A stretch of 64,000 nucleotides of DNA from UBA1351 sp964627665 (GTDB taxonomy: Bacteria; Bacillota; Clostridia; Lachnospirales; Vallitaleaceae): the NCBI GenBank assembly GCA_964627665.1, contig CAZVKG010000009.1:1-64000 (forward strand), written 5' to 3'. A program made the position numbers and the translations under genes. This document shows, piece after piece, positions 42,001 through 51,590 of the stretch. How positions within the stretch are numbered: the first letter of the stretch is position 1; each line of letters starts with the position of its first letter. The notes beneath the pieces were generated by a model. It was given only the letters and a program-made list of their open reading frames with translations. It was not told the DNA's origin and made no database searches.

Positions 42001-42887
42001 TAGATATCCACCTCTTTTCGCTTGAAACCCTTCAAAACAATCTGCGTTAGCAATAATACAATTCCAAAGAAAATCAATGCTTTTGCTGAACCAAACCCAT
42101 AATTATTGTTTTGAAAAGCCTCTCGATAAATGTCTAATGTCACACTATAGGTTGAACCGGCTGGACCTCCCTTAGTTAATGCTAAAATTGTGTCGAAGAC
42201 TTTAAGTGCATTAATCAAAGACATTAACACACATGTTGTAATCGATGGTGCTAATAATGGTAAAGTTACGTGAAAAAACTTGGCACGTGCATTAGCACCA
42301 TCAACCGTAGCCGCTTCTAATACATCCTTTGGAATCGCTTGCAAACCTGCAATATATAGAACAACATAGAATCCAACCGATTGCCAAACACCGACCAAAA
42401 CTACTGAATAGAATACAAGTTTTACATCCCCTAGCCAACTATAATTTAAAATACCGAATCCGGTTAAATCATATAACCCTGCAAATCCTTGGGAAAAAAT
42501 AAACTTCCAAATAAATCCGACAATGGTCATACTCATTATATAAGGAATAAAAAATATTCCTCGAAGTAAATTCGCTGTTCGGAGTTTTTTAACCAATACA
42601 ACTGCTAATGAAATCGCAAGCACATTGGTTAACACCATGTATAATAATGTATATCTACCGGTAAAGATTAACGCACTTAAAAAATTTTGATCCCCTTGAA
42701 ATAAACGCACAAAATTATCTATTCCAATAAATTTCGGTTCTTTAGCTATTCCATTCCATTCTGTCAAAGCATAATAACCACTTAAAAGAAAAGGAATATA
42801 TATCGTTATCGAAACCAAAATCATTGACGGTATTGTAAACATAACCGTTTCAATTTTTTTTTTCTTTTTGCGACCCAACTTAATCAT
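42000..42887 (-). CDS. Sugar ABC transporter permease, MalF type, system 1
   Basis: Permease of 295 residues with six membrane segments and the EAA loop EAATVDGANARAKFFHVTLPLLAPS near 188-213. A very basic start (KLGRKKKKKIE) precedes the first helix. AAGGAGG stands before the ATG. First gene of the system 1 operon, divergent from a YesM/YesN pair with 173 bases between. The intergenic region holds a TATAAT on the minus strand but a poor -35, as expected of an activated promoter. Confidence 0.92.
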   Translation of the reverse strand: MIKLGRKKKKKIETVMFTIPSMILVSITIYIPFLLSGYYALTEWNGIAKEPKFIGIDNFVRLFQGDQNFLSALIFTGRYTLLYMVLTNVLAISLAVVLVKKLRTANLLRGIFFIPYIMSMTIVGFIWKFIFSQGFAGLYDLTGFGILNYSWLGDVKLVFYSVVLVGVWQSVGFYVVLYIAGLQAIPKDVLEAATVDGANARAKFFHVTLPLLAPSITTCVLMSLINALKVFDTILALTKGGPAGSTYSVTLDIYREAFQNNNYGFGSAKALIFFGIVLLLTQIVLKGFKRKEVDI

Positions 42888-43060
42888 AAGGTCCTCCTTA
42901 TAAAGTATTACTTATTATTTATCTTGATACCATTATAATATGTGCACTTAGATTAATAAATGTAATAAAAAGAACAATCATTGGTAATATATTGCACAAA
43001 TCCTACTATCTATTTACTATATTTTCATGGTATTATACAATAAGTTAGAAAGGAGCATAT

Positions 43061-44845
43061 ATGAATATTATTTTCATGTTAATCAACAAATTCAAAACAA
43101 TTTCATTAAAGTCTCAACTTGCCTTGATTATCATTACCACATTTTCTTGTGTCATTATCATGCTCATCTTTTATAATTATTACCAAAGTTCAAAAACAAT
43201 AATTACTCAACAACAAGAGCAACTTTCAAAATTAGTCGACCTTGAAAACCAAGCTATTGACGCATATATTGCTGAAATCGATCGTTATTCCTTATTGTTA
43301 AGGTATGACGCCACTTTTATGCAAACAATTCAATCCAAAAAAACGTTAACATACGAAGACGATAACCATATACGTTCAATATTAAAAAGTCATTATAACT
43401 CCCGCAATGATCTTATTTCATATAAGCTATATTTATCAAATAAGTTTACAAATTATACAATTGACCCTACTGAACACCGTGTATCTACATTTACCGGAAA
43501 TCCCCAAGACCTCTTGCCGGACTATTCACTCTTTACTCAAGGTCGCTACTATCGATATATTAAATCTTCCAAGGAAAATGAAAGTTTTATCCGTTACTAT
43601 CGGACAATCATAAATATTGAAGACCAATCTCCTTTAGCCATTATTGAGCTTACTTTAGATTCCTCATATATTGACGCACTGATCAATCGCTATCACTCAC
43701 AAGATGAAAATATATATTTGTTTAACGAAAATACTCAGTTACTTTACGCCTATGAACCCTCAAAACTTGGATTTTTACAAACCCATTTGGACTCAACTTT
43801 TCTAAGTGCGCAAAACCCAAGTGCAAATTATCAAACTTCTGTAAATAATGAAAACTTTTTAATTGTTTCAGACAGTAAAAGCAACTATAATTACACCTTG
43901 GTTGCAGTTAAGCCCCTCCAAGAGATTGAACAAAAATTGGCAACGACACGAAACATAAGCTTTTTACTGGCTGCATTGGCCATATTTTTTACAACGCTTT
44001 TTGTTATTATTTTTATTCATCTTGTTACTAAGCCGCTTTCAACACTTTCAAATCGATTGCAAGATGTGGGAACAGGTAATTTTTCTGTACCTGTTGATGT
44101 TGGCGGAAGCAAAGAAATAGCAACTTTATCCTATGAGTATAATATTATGATTCAAGAAATCGATTCTTTGATTAAAAAAACCTACGTTTCAGAGCTAAAT
44201 GAAAAAACTGCACAACTTATTGCACTAGAAGCCCAAATTAATCCACATTTTTTATATAATACCTTGCAGGCCATATCTACAGAGGCTGTGATAAATAATC
44301 AATCTAAAATAAACTATATGATTACTGCATTAGCCTCAATGTTACGTTATTCAATCAAAGGAAGTGATTTTAGTTTGTTGTCTCAAGAAATCAAACATGT
44401 CAAAGATTACTTATTACTGCAGCATGCTCGCTTTGACGACAATCTTGAGTTTTCAATTGACTTTGCTACTGATACTCTAAATATGTACGTACCCAAAATT
44501 AGTCTTCAAACGCTTGTGGAAAATGCAATTATACACGGTATGAAAGGAACTCATTCTTCAATACGTATTACAATCCAGTCAAGCATTATTGATCATCATC
44601 TTGTTATCCATGTTACCGATAATGGTCAAGGAATTACAGCGAATCACTTAAATGAATTACTTCAGCAACTAAATTCACCCGCATATCCATTACACTCAAA
44701 TTCAAACATCGGTTTAAATAATTTGAACAGCCGATTACAACTTATGTATAACAACAAAGCAAACTTAACTGTCGAAAGTGTTTATGACAAATTCACTCGC
44801 GTGACATTAACTGTTCCGATACAAAAGGAGGATACTCATGTATAA
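43061..44845 (+). CDS. YesM-type sensor histidine kinase
   Basis: A 594-residue kinase. A transmembrane helix lies at about 18-42, then an extracellular Cache-like domain to about 295, a second helix at about 298-325, HAMP (TKPLSTLSNRLQDVGTGNF) at about 325-378, and the His_kinase domain with His in AQINPHFLYNTLQ near 405. The HATPase boxes are TLVENAIIHG and DNGQGI. GAAAGGAGC precedes the ATG. It overlaps the response regulator gene by 8 bases. YesM kinases usually sense extracellular carbohydrates, which fits the divergent sugar importer. Confidence 0.93.
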   Translation: MNIIFMLINKFKTISLKSQLALIIITTFSCVIIMLIFYNYYQSSKTIITQQQEQLSKLVDLENQAIDAYIAEIDRYSLLLRYDATFMQTIQSKKTLTYEDDNHIRSILKSHYNSRNDLISYKLYLSNKFTNYTIDPTEHRVSTFTGNPQDLLPDYSLFTQGRYYRYIKSSKENESFIRYYRTIINIEDQSPLAIIELTLDSSYIDALINRYHSQDENIYLFNENTQLLYAYEPSKLGFLQTHLDSTFLSAQNPSANYQTSVNNENFLIVSDSKSNYNYTLVAVKPLQEIEQKLATTRNISFLLAALAIFFTTLFVIIFIHLVTKPLSTLSNRLQDVGTGNFSVPVDVGGSKEIATLSYEYNIMIQEIDSLIKKTYVSELNEKTAQLIALEAQINPHFLYNTLQAISTEAVINNQSKINYMITALASMLRYSIKGSDFSLLSQEIKHVKDYLLLQHARFDDNLEFSIDFATDTLNMYVPKISLQTLVENAIIHGMKGTHSSIRITIQSSIIDHHLVIHVTDNGQGITANHLNELLQQLNSPAYPLHSNSNIGLNNLNSRLQLMYNNKANLTVESVYDKFTRVTLTVPIQKEDTHV

Positions 44846-45578
44846 AGCCCTGATCATTGATGATGAAAAACCTGTTATTAAAGCAATTATAGCTTTAGGT
44901 GAATGGACGATCCACAATATCGAACAGCCTTATACCGCTAGCAACGGTCAAGAAGGTATGCAATCAATGTATGAAATCAAACCGGATATTGTCTTTGTTG
45001 ACATGCAAATGCCTGTAATGAATGGTGTGACATTTTTACAAAAAACAGCTCATGAATTTCCATCGACGCAATTTATTGTTGTCAGCGGTTATGATGAATT
45101 TGAATATGCGCAAGAATCAATTAAACATGGTGTAATTGATTATATCCTCAAACCGATTACAAAAGAAACTGTTGAAAATGCAATCACAAAAGCTTGTTCC
45201 ATACTAAAAGGCGTCGCAAATAAAGAAACAACCCAGTCATACAGTGATGAAAACATCTCTGCAGATCAGGTTGTTGAAATGATTAAATATTATTTAGAAA
45301 AAAATTATTGCAATGATATTTCAATTTCCATGTTTAGTGATAAATATTACTTCTCAAAAGAATATTTATCAAAGTTATTTAAGAAAAAATATGATTATGG
45401 AATCTACGAATTCGCTTTAAATATTCGAATGGAGCGAGCCAAAGAATTACTACAAAACAAAGATATTTTTATTAAGGATATCTCCGATCGCTTAGGTTAT
45501 AGCAATAGTAATTACTTTAGCAAAGCATTTAAAAATTATTATAATATTTCTCCAACCGATTTTCGTGAGCAACCTTAG
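44838..45578 (+). CDS. YesN-type response regulator
   Basis: A 246-residue regulator. The receiver has phospho-Asp in FVDMQMPVMNG near 55 and Lys in YILKPITK near 105. AraC-type helix-turn-helix units lie at about 150-243 (MFSDKYYFSKEYLSKLFKK, ISDRLGYSNSNYFSKAFKN). AAAGGAGGATACTC precedes the ATG. It likely activates the divergent ABC operon and perhaps the glycosidase genes downstream. The last 4 bases overlap the end of the convergent GH13 gene. Confidence 0.93.
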   Translation: MYKALIIDDEKPVIKAIIALGEWTIHNIEQPYTASNGQEGMQSMYEIKPDIVFVDMQMPVMNGVTFLQKTAHEFPSTQFIVVSGYDEFEYAQESIKHGVIDYILKPITKETVENAITKACSILKGVANKETTQSYSDENISADQVVEMIKYYLEKNYCNDISISMFSDKYYFSKEYLSKLFKKKYDYGIYEFALNIRMERAKELLQNKDIFIKDISDRLGYSNSNYFSKAFKNYYNISPTDFREQP

Positions 45579-47410
45579 ACTAACCATAAACTTTCGTATG
45601 GAAACATTTTAAGCAAGTCTTCGTTCATTGTCACTATTTTATCCGTTATTAAATCTGTTAGAATAGTCTTATCCGTATACTTTCGAAGAATATCCGCCGA
45701 GAAATATTGATGATCTTCACTGAAATTAAACAAGCAGATCATCGTTTGATTCTCTAACTGCTTAAGAAAACCATAAACATGCGTATTTCCAAGAGATAAA
45801 ATTGTATATTCCGCTTTACTGTTAAAAATTGGGTGGATCTTACGAATCATACTTATCCGTTTAATATATTGGAAAACAAGTCCTTCGTTTGTATGTAAAT
45901 CCTCTCTCTTTTTAACCCGTTCCCAATTAAACTTTGCTCGATGAACCCATCGCCCTTCTTCTGTTTTATGAGAATCCTTCTTGTAGTTTTGATCATTTAA
46001 TGTGGCAATCTCATCGCCACTATATAACAAGGGAATACCCGGTTGAGAAAAAATCAATGCCATAATGAGTCGAATTCGATAATGGGCTATCTGACGTTCC
46101 CGTTCATCATTGCGTTCATGTGCTTTTTCTAAACCAAGTAGCGAAGCTAGAGTACCATTTGTTCTCGCATCATGATTTTTTGGATTGTATTGATAAATCT
46201 CTCCTTTTGCAAAGCTACCTTCAAAGCGACCCGAATAAAAATCAATCAAAAACTGCTTATGCATATAAGGGTCTAACCCGAAATATGCAATTGTATCTTC
46301 ATTAAATCCCCAACCGATATCATCGTGGCATCGAATATAATTCATGAAACAACCCGTTTTAGGAATATGATAGCGTCGCGCATCGGATTCTAATAATCGA
46401 ACGTCGCGGGTTGCTAAACTATTAAATAAATCTACCATTAAATTTGCATTGTACAAAACACCACATTCAACCCGTTGCTTTTCATTTTCAAATTTACCAA
46501 AATATTTAAAAATCTCATCCGGTTCAACAATCGCTTCGCCAAGTAATGCCACAGAAGGACATGCAATTTCCTTAACCAAATGGAACAAGTGCAACAAATC
46601 ATGAACTTGAGGTAAATTTCTACATGTCGTTCCCGGTTCCTTCCACATAAATGCGATAGCATCTAGACGAATCATGTTGACACCCAGATTGGCAATAAAG
46701 AGCATGATATCAACCATTTGCTCAAAGACGTATGGATTTTTGAAGTTTAAATCCCACTGAAATGAACTAAAGGATGTAAACACCCATTTATCAATTTTTT
46801 CGATATAGGTAAAGTTTCCGGGGCTTTTATCCGGCAAAACTTCAGGAACAAATCGATCATATATCTCCGGAATTTCACGGTTATCATACATGATAAACAT
46901 GTCTTGATATTTTTCATCACCTTCTAATGCTTTTAGAGCCCACTCATGAGTATCTGCCGTATGATTTAGCACATAATCAATACATACATCAATTCCGTGA
47001 TGCCGAAATGCACTCAGTACTTTTGTAAAATCTTTTAATGACCCTAAAGAAGGATCAATCTCTTTGTAGTTTTCTACAGCATACCCCCCATCATTCTCCC
47101 CTTTTCGAGGTAGAAGCAGTGGCATAAGATGTACATAAGTAATACCTAATTCTTTTAAATAGTCTATTTTATCCATTAATCCAATTAAATTATCTGCAAA
47201 CAAATCAACATATAACATCATGCCGACCATTTTTTCACTCATAAACCAATCGTGTTCACGAAGATCAAGACGGTGAAGCTCCTTAGGACGATTCTTCATC
47301 CGGCTGACAATGGTATCAAACAAAGCATTAAATGTTGATTCATTTCCTCCATAGTTTTCATATACAGACAAATACTCTTCTTTTAACTTTTTAACTGCTT
47401 CTAGATTCAT
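45575..47410 (-). CDS. Amylosucrase-like GH13 alpha-glucoside enzyme
   Basis: A 611-residue GH13 enzyme. The N-terminal segment HDWFMSEKMVGMMLYVDLFAD and the DxxxYxRCHDDIGWGF motif match the amylosucrase subfamily (GH13_4). Catalytic residues are the nucleophile Asp of IRLDAIAFMW near 250, acid/base Glu of LLGEAIV near 293 and stabiliser Asp of RCHDDIGW near 362. NHTADTHEWA near 148 is region I. There is no signal peptide, so it is cytoplasmic. It may transfer or hydrolyse glucose from sucrose. GAGGTGGTTCA precedes the ATG. It follows GH65 by 12 bases. Confidence 0.88.
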   Translation of the reverse strand: MNLEAVKKLKEEYLSVYENYGGNESTFNALFDTIVSRMKNRPKELHRLDLREHDWFMSEKMVGMMLYVDLFADNLIGLMDKIDYLKELGITYVHLMPLLLPRKGENDGGYAVENYKEIDPSLGSLKDFTKVLSAFRHHGIDVCIDYVLNHTADTHEWALKALEGDEKYQDMFIMYDNREIPEIYDRFVPEVLPDKSPGNFTYIEKIDKWVFTSFSSFQWDLNFKNPYVFEQMVDIMLFIANLGVNMIRLDAIAFMWKEPGTTCRNLPQVHDLLHLFHLVKEIACPSVALLGEAIVEPDEIFKYFGKFENEKQRVECGVLYNANLMVDLFNSLATRDVRLLESDARRYHIPKTGCFMNYIRCHDDIGWGFNEDTIAYFGLDPYMHKQFLIDFYSGRFEGSFAKGEIYQYNPKNHDARTNGTLASLLGLEKAHERNDERERQIAHYRIRLIMALIFSQPGIPLLYSGDEIATLNDQNYKKDSHKTEEGRWVHRAKFNWERVKKREDLHTNEGLVFQYIKRISMIRKIHPIFNSKAEYTILSLGNTHVYGFLKQLENQTMICLFNFSEDHQYFSADILRKYTDKTILTDLITDKIVTMNEDLLKMFPYESLWLV

Positions 47411-47422
47411 TGAACCACCTCT

Positions 47423-49678
47423 TTACTTTGATGTCACTTCATATTCTAGATGAATTTCATCATCAATCGTATATGTCTTATGATTGACAACTATTTCAAT
47501 CGGCTTTGTTGTTTCAATGGTCAGTTTTTCTGCCATTGTAATTGTAATTAATGCTTGCTGATAGTATATTCTAAAACATATACGTTTCCACTCTTTTGGC
47601 ATAATCGGATTAAGATGAAGGCCTTCTTCTTTGATCCGAAGTCCACCAAAGCCATAGATCATACTCATATATGCACCACCAGCATTGGCAATATGTAGAC
47701 CATCCTTTGTATTATGATGTAAATTATCTAGGTCTAAGCGAATCGTTTTCATGAAAAATTGATAGGCTTTTTCTGCTTTATGTAACTTTGCAGCCATAAT
47801 GCTATGTACACACGGTGACAAACTAGAATCGTGTGTCGTTAGCCGTTCATAATAATCATAGGACCGATTCATTATTTCTTCTGAAACATGGTCAAGTAAA
47901 AAATAAGCTAAGACCGTATCTGCCTGTTTTAAGACACGATATCTATAAATCGTTAATGGATGATAATGCAACAATAATGGATACTTGTTTTGTGGCGTAT
48001 TCTCAAAATCCCAGTCCGCTTTATCCTTAAAGGTATCATCTTGCCAGTAAATTCCAAGTTCTTCTGAATAAGGCAAGTACATATGTTTATATGCCCTTTC
48101 CATCTCAGATATTTCTGCTTCATCTATAGAAAGTTGCTTTTGCATCTTACGATACCACTCTGTATCTGTTTCGCCAAATTCCCTAGTTAATTTACAGACC
48201 CAATACATATGGTATTTTGCCATAGAGTTTGTATAATAATTATTGTTAACAATAGCTGTATATTCGTCCGGACCTGTAACAGCCGGTATTTTAAATTGGC
48301 CTTTGTCATCAAAGTGACCGATTTCCAACCATATTCTAGCTGTTTCTAGAATAACTTCATAACCTATTTGTTTCATGAACTCAATATCTTTTGAAAATAA
48401 ATAATATTGAATATAGGCATATGCAACATCTGCATTAATATGATATTGAGCACTTCCGGCTGGAAAATATGCAGAGCACTCTGTTCCGGATATAGTTCTC
48501 CATGGAATTTTAGCTCCTTTTTTATGTCCCATCATTAAGGCTCGATCTCTAGCTAAATCCAATGTTTGATATCTAAACGATAATAAATTCTTTGCAATAT
48601 CCGGATGTGTAAGTATGAAAAATGGCAGCATATAAATCTCAGTATCCCAGAAATAATGTCCCTCATAGCCTTCTCCACTCAATCCTTTAGCAGAAATATT
48701 TGAAAAGGCATCTCTTCCTGCAGATGCATACAACTGATATGCGCTATAATTTAGTGCTTCTTCAACCGAAGCATCGCCATCAACTTCAATCTTAGCAACT
48801 TTCCAAAATTTCTCCAAATGGCTTTTTTGTATATCAAACCAATATTGACTTGATTTTTCAATTGCTTCTTTCAAAATTTGTAACCCTTCGTTTTCAGGGT
48901 CTTTTGACCGGATGCTATCGACATAAACGAGAAATTTCGAAAAGGTAAACGTCTCTTCTTTTTGAATCGAATCATGCTTGAAGGCAACAATAATATTCTC
49001 TTTGACTTCATATTCAACATCAATATCATGCCCCATGGTCGCTGTCACCTTCAAACCGGACTGTTTTGTTGTGCTTGTTACCTGTGCAAAATTTCTATCG
49101 CGTACACCAACATTGTCTACATAGAGCCATCTTGCTTGTTCCGATGAAACTCTCGGATCATCTTCATCCGCAAAATTAAATACATTTCCATCAAGGGTTG
49201 ATAAAATCGAAATATCTCCTGAATAATTCACCGAAGTAACTGCATATTCAATGATGGCAAGTTCTAACTGTTCAAACGATGTCATCTTACGAATCTTAAT
49301 CAAGAGATGATGCCCTTTGGGTGAAACCCAATCAATGCTCCGTTCATTATAACCTTCCCAAATATCTAGTTTTCTGTCAAAAGATAACACTTCTCCTTCA
49401 AACAAGGAAAACTCATCATCATCAATGCGTATAACAATCGTCTGACCATCGATGATATTCAACATCTTTTGGGCAGTTTTGGGAAATCCATAGGCACTTT
49501 CTCCATAGTTAATCACGACATCTTCATAAAATCCATTGATATATGTTCCGCGTATTGTTTGAAAATGATTCGGATACCCTTCTTCAAAATTTCCACGCAA
49601 GCCAAGATATCCGTTACCAACAAATAGCAAACTTTCATCAACGAGTAACTGTTCATTTGTCAACCTTGAATTCTTCAT
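47423..49678 (-). CDS. GH65 disaccharide phosphorylase
   Basis: A 751-residue GH65 enzyme, the family of maltose, trehalose, kojibiose and nigerose phosphorylases. The general acid Glu is in VTGPDEYTAIVNNN near 470, and the phosphate-binding basic and Ser/Thr residues are in the C-terminal part of the (alpha/alpha)6 barrel (LSPCVHSIMAA). The N-terminal beta-sandwich starts with the conserved FVGNGYLGLRGNFEEG motif. The ATG at 49678 follows GGAGA; the earlier in-frame ATG is too close. It releases beta-glucose 1-phosphate inside the cell. Linkage specificity is not readable. It is co-transcribed with the amylosucrase-like gene and importer system 2. Confidence 0.92.
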   Translation of the reverse strand: MKNSRLTNEQLLVDESLLFVGNGYLGLRGNFEEGYPNHFQTIRGTYINGFYEDVVINYGESAYGFPKTAQKMLNIIDGQTIVIRIDDDEFSLFEGEVLSFDRKLDIWEGYNERSIDWVSPKGHHLLIKIRKMTSFEQLELAIIEYAVTSVNYSGDISILSTLDGNVFNFADEDDPRVSSEQARWLYVDNVGVRDRNFAQVTSTTKQSGLKVTATMGHDIDVEYEVKENIIVAFKHDSIQKEETFTFSKFLVYVDSIRSKDPENEGLQILKEAIEKSSQYWFDIQKSHLEKFWKVAKIEVDGDASVEEALNYSAYQLYASAGRDAFSNISAKGLSGEGYEGHYFWDTEIYMLPFFILTHPDIAKNLLSFRYQTLDLARDRALMMGHKKGAKIPWRTISGTECSAYFPAGSAQYHINADVAYAYIQYYLFSKDIEFMKQIGYEVILETARIWLEIGHFDDKGQFKIPAVTGPDEYTAIVNNNYYTNSMAKYHMYWVCKLTREFGETDTEWYRKMQKQLSIDEAEISEMERAYKHMYLPYSEELGIYWQDDTFKDKADWDFENTPQNKYPLLLHYHPLTIYRYRVLKQADTVLAYFLLDHVSEEIMNRSYDYYERLTTHDSSLSPCVHSIMAAKLHKAEKAYQFFMKTIRLDLDNLHHNTKDGLHIANAGGAYMSMIYGFGGLRIKEEGLHLNPIMPKEWKRICFRIYYQQALITITMAEKLTIETTKPIEIVVNHKTYTIDDEIHLEYEVTSK

Positions 49679-49719
49679 AAGCATTCTCCAAACTTCATCT
49701 CAAACATTTATAGCTTCCT

Positions 49720-50580
49720 TTACTTAATCGACCCTGATACCATTCCTTTAATGATGTGTTTTTGCGCCAATAAGAATGCAATAATAATCGGAATCGCAGC
49801 CATTAACACAGCCGTCATAATTAAATCCCATTTTTTTACAAAAGATCCTGCAAAAGCTGCAATCGCTAGCGGTATTGTTTGTACATCTTGACCGATTCCA
49901 AGAATCAATGACGGCAACAAGAAATCATTCCATATCCATATGCCATTTAATATAATGACCGTAACAAAAATAGGTTTTAGAATTGGGAGTATAATTTTAA
50001 AAAATGTTTGTGGTTTCGTACATCCGTCAATCGTCGATGCTTCTTCCAGTTCTAAAGGCACTGATTTAATAAATCCATGGAACATAAATACAGATAAGGG
50101 GGCTCCAAATCCAATATAAGCAAAAATCATACCATGATAGGTTCGAAGCATTCGAAGTCCAATTGCTTCATAAATCATTCTAAAGAGTGCAACTAATGGA
50201 AACATAACCACTTGAAACGGAATGATTAAACCACTCAAAAAGAGTAAGAAAATAAATCCGGACATTTTTGTTTTTGTACGAACGAGAACCCAAGCAGCCA
50301 TTGCCGAAAAAACAGAAATTGTGAGTAGCGAACCTGTTGTAATTACAACTGATGAAAATACGCTCTTTGAATATTCTATACTTGGACGACTCCATATATC
50401 TGCCATATTCCTAAACAATTGTCCCCATCGATTTGGTAATGCAATTGGATCTGTTATTATCTCTAAAGAGGCTTTTGCTGCATTGATAACAACAATAAAG
50501 AACGGAAACATGGCAAACAAAAACATAATAAGTGTAACTATTGTCAATACAATATTAAGAACTCTTTGTTTTTTAAACAT
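49720..50580 (-). CDS. Sugar ABC transporter permease, MalG type, system 2
   Basis: Permease of 286 residues with six membrane segments and the EAA loop EEASTIDGCTKPQTFFKIILPILKP near 178-202. It overlaps the MalF-type gene by one base. Together with 50580-51485 and the binding protein at 51591 it makes the second importer, again without an ATPase in the window. It leads into the GH65 gene after 41 bases. Confidence 0.92.
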   Translation of the reverse strand: MFKKQRVLNIVLTIVTLIMFLFAMFPFFIVVINAAKASLEIITDPIALPNRWGQLFRNMADIWSRPSIEYSKSVFSSVVITTGSLLTISVFSAMAAWVLVRTKTKMSGFIFLLFLSGLIIPFQVVMFPLVALFRMIYEAIGLRMLRTYHGMIFAYIGFGAPLSVFMFHGFIKSVPLELEEASTIDGCTKPQTFFKIILPILKPIFVTVIILNGIWIWNDFLLPSLILGIGQDVQTIPLAIAAFAGSFVKKWDLIMTAVLMAAIPIIIAFLLAQKHIIKGMVSGSIK

Positions 50581-51485
50581 TATATTTCCACCTCTTTCTT
50601 TTTATTATAATGTACTTGTGCCATCGACATTACCGATAAAATCAAGAAAAATACAATGGCTCTTGCTTGTCCTTCGGCCATATTATTAAATTTAAACGCC
50701 ACGTTATAAATATGCATTGATAACAATTCCGTTGAGTTTACTATCTCACCGTTAAAAGTTGCCGACGGTCCTCCATTGGTTAAAGCAACAATAATATCAT
50801 ATTGCTTAAATGAATTTACCAGTGTGAGAAATGACGTAATTGTAAAGGCTTGAGCTATCATAGGAAGAGTAATACTTTTGAAGCGATGCCAATAGTTAGC
50901 ACCATCAATCTGGCTTGCTTCAATGAGTTCTTGGGGCACATTCAGTAACGCAGCCACATAGATCATCATAATATATCCCGCATATTGCCATGTAAATGCC
51001 ATAATCAAGCCCATTAAAGCTAAGTTGGGATCTGCCAATATCAAAACTTCTTCTAATGCAGATGAGCCTACTAATGTACCAATAGCCGGAACAACACTTT
51101 TAAAAATAAATTGCCAAATATAACCTAACACAAGTCCGCCAATAAGATTGGGAACAAAAAAACCTGCTCGATAAAATGTTTTGAATTTTACTTCCCGTGT
51201 CACTAGAATAGCTAAAATCATTGCAATACCATTTACTGTAATAACACTAATAAATGTAAAAAGAAATGTTCTTAAAAACGAATATTGAAAAGCTTTATTT
51301 GAAAGCATATTTTTATAGTTTTCAAACCCAATCCAATTGATTTCCAGGCCTGCTACTGCTGTCCAATCTGTCATTGAATAATAAATTCCCATCATAAACG
51401 GAATAATAACAACAACACTAAAAGCAAATAACGCAGGTGCCAGAAAGCCCCAAAAGACAACCTTATCCTTAGTATATTTATTCAT
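50580..51485 (-). CDS. Sugar ABC transporter permease, MalF type, system 2
   Basis: Permease of 301 residues with about six membrane segments and an EAA loop EASQIDGANYWHRFKSITLPMIAQ near 190-215. It lies after a 105-base gap from the binding-protein gene that contains a hairpin (51538-51561). That arrangement usually allows higher expression of the binding protein than of the permeases. Confidence 0.92.
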   Translation of the reverse strand: MNKYTKDKVVFWGFLAPALFAFSVVVIIPFMMGIYYSMTDWTAVAGLEINWIGFENYKNMLSNKAFQYSFLRTFLFTFISVITVNGIAMILAILVTREVKFKTFYRAGFFVPNLIGGLVLGYIWQFIFKSVVPAIGTLVGSSALEEVLILADPNLALMGLIMAFTWQYAGYIMMIYVAALLNVPQELIEASQIDGANYWHRFKSITLPMIAQAFTITSFLTLVNSFKQYDIIVALTNGGPSATFNGEIVNSTELLSMHIYNVAFKFNNMAEGQARAIVFFLILSVMSMAQVHYNKKKEVEI

Positions 51486-51537
51486 ATTATACTCCTTTAC
51501 GAGTCATACTAATGTAATCGATACATGATAGATTCAA

Positions 51538-51561
51538 GGGATGTGAGAAATCCCACATCCC
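51538..51561 (-). repeat. Intercistronic hairpin between binding protein and permease genes
   Basis: GGGATGTG/CACATCCC stem with an 8-base loop. There is no U-run on the minus strand (CTTGAATC follows), so it is more likely a partial terminator or mRNA stabiliser than a strong terminator. Confidence 0.6.
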
Positions 51562-51590
51562 TATTTATATTTTTGGAATAATCGAAAGTA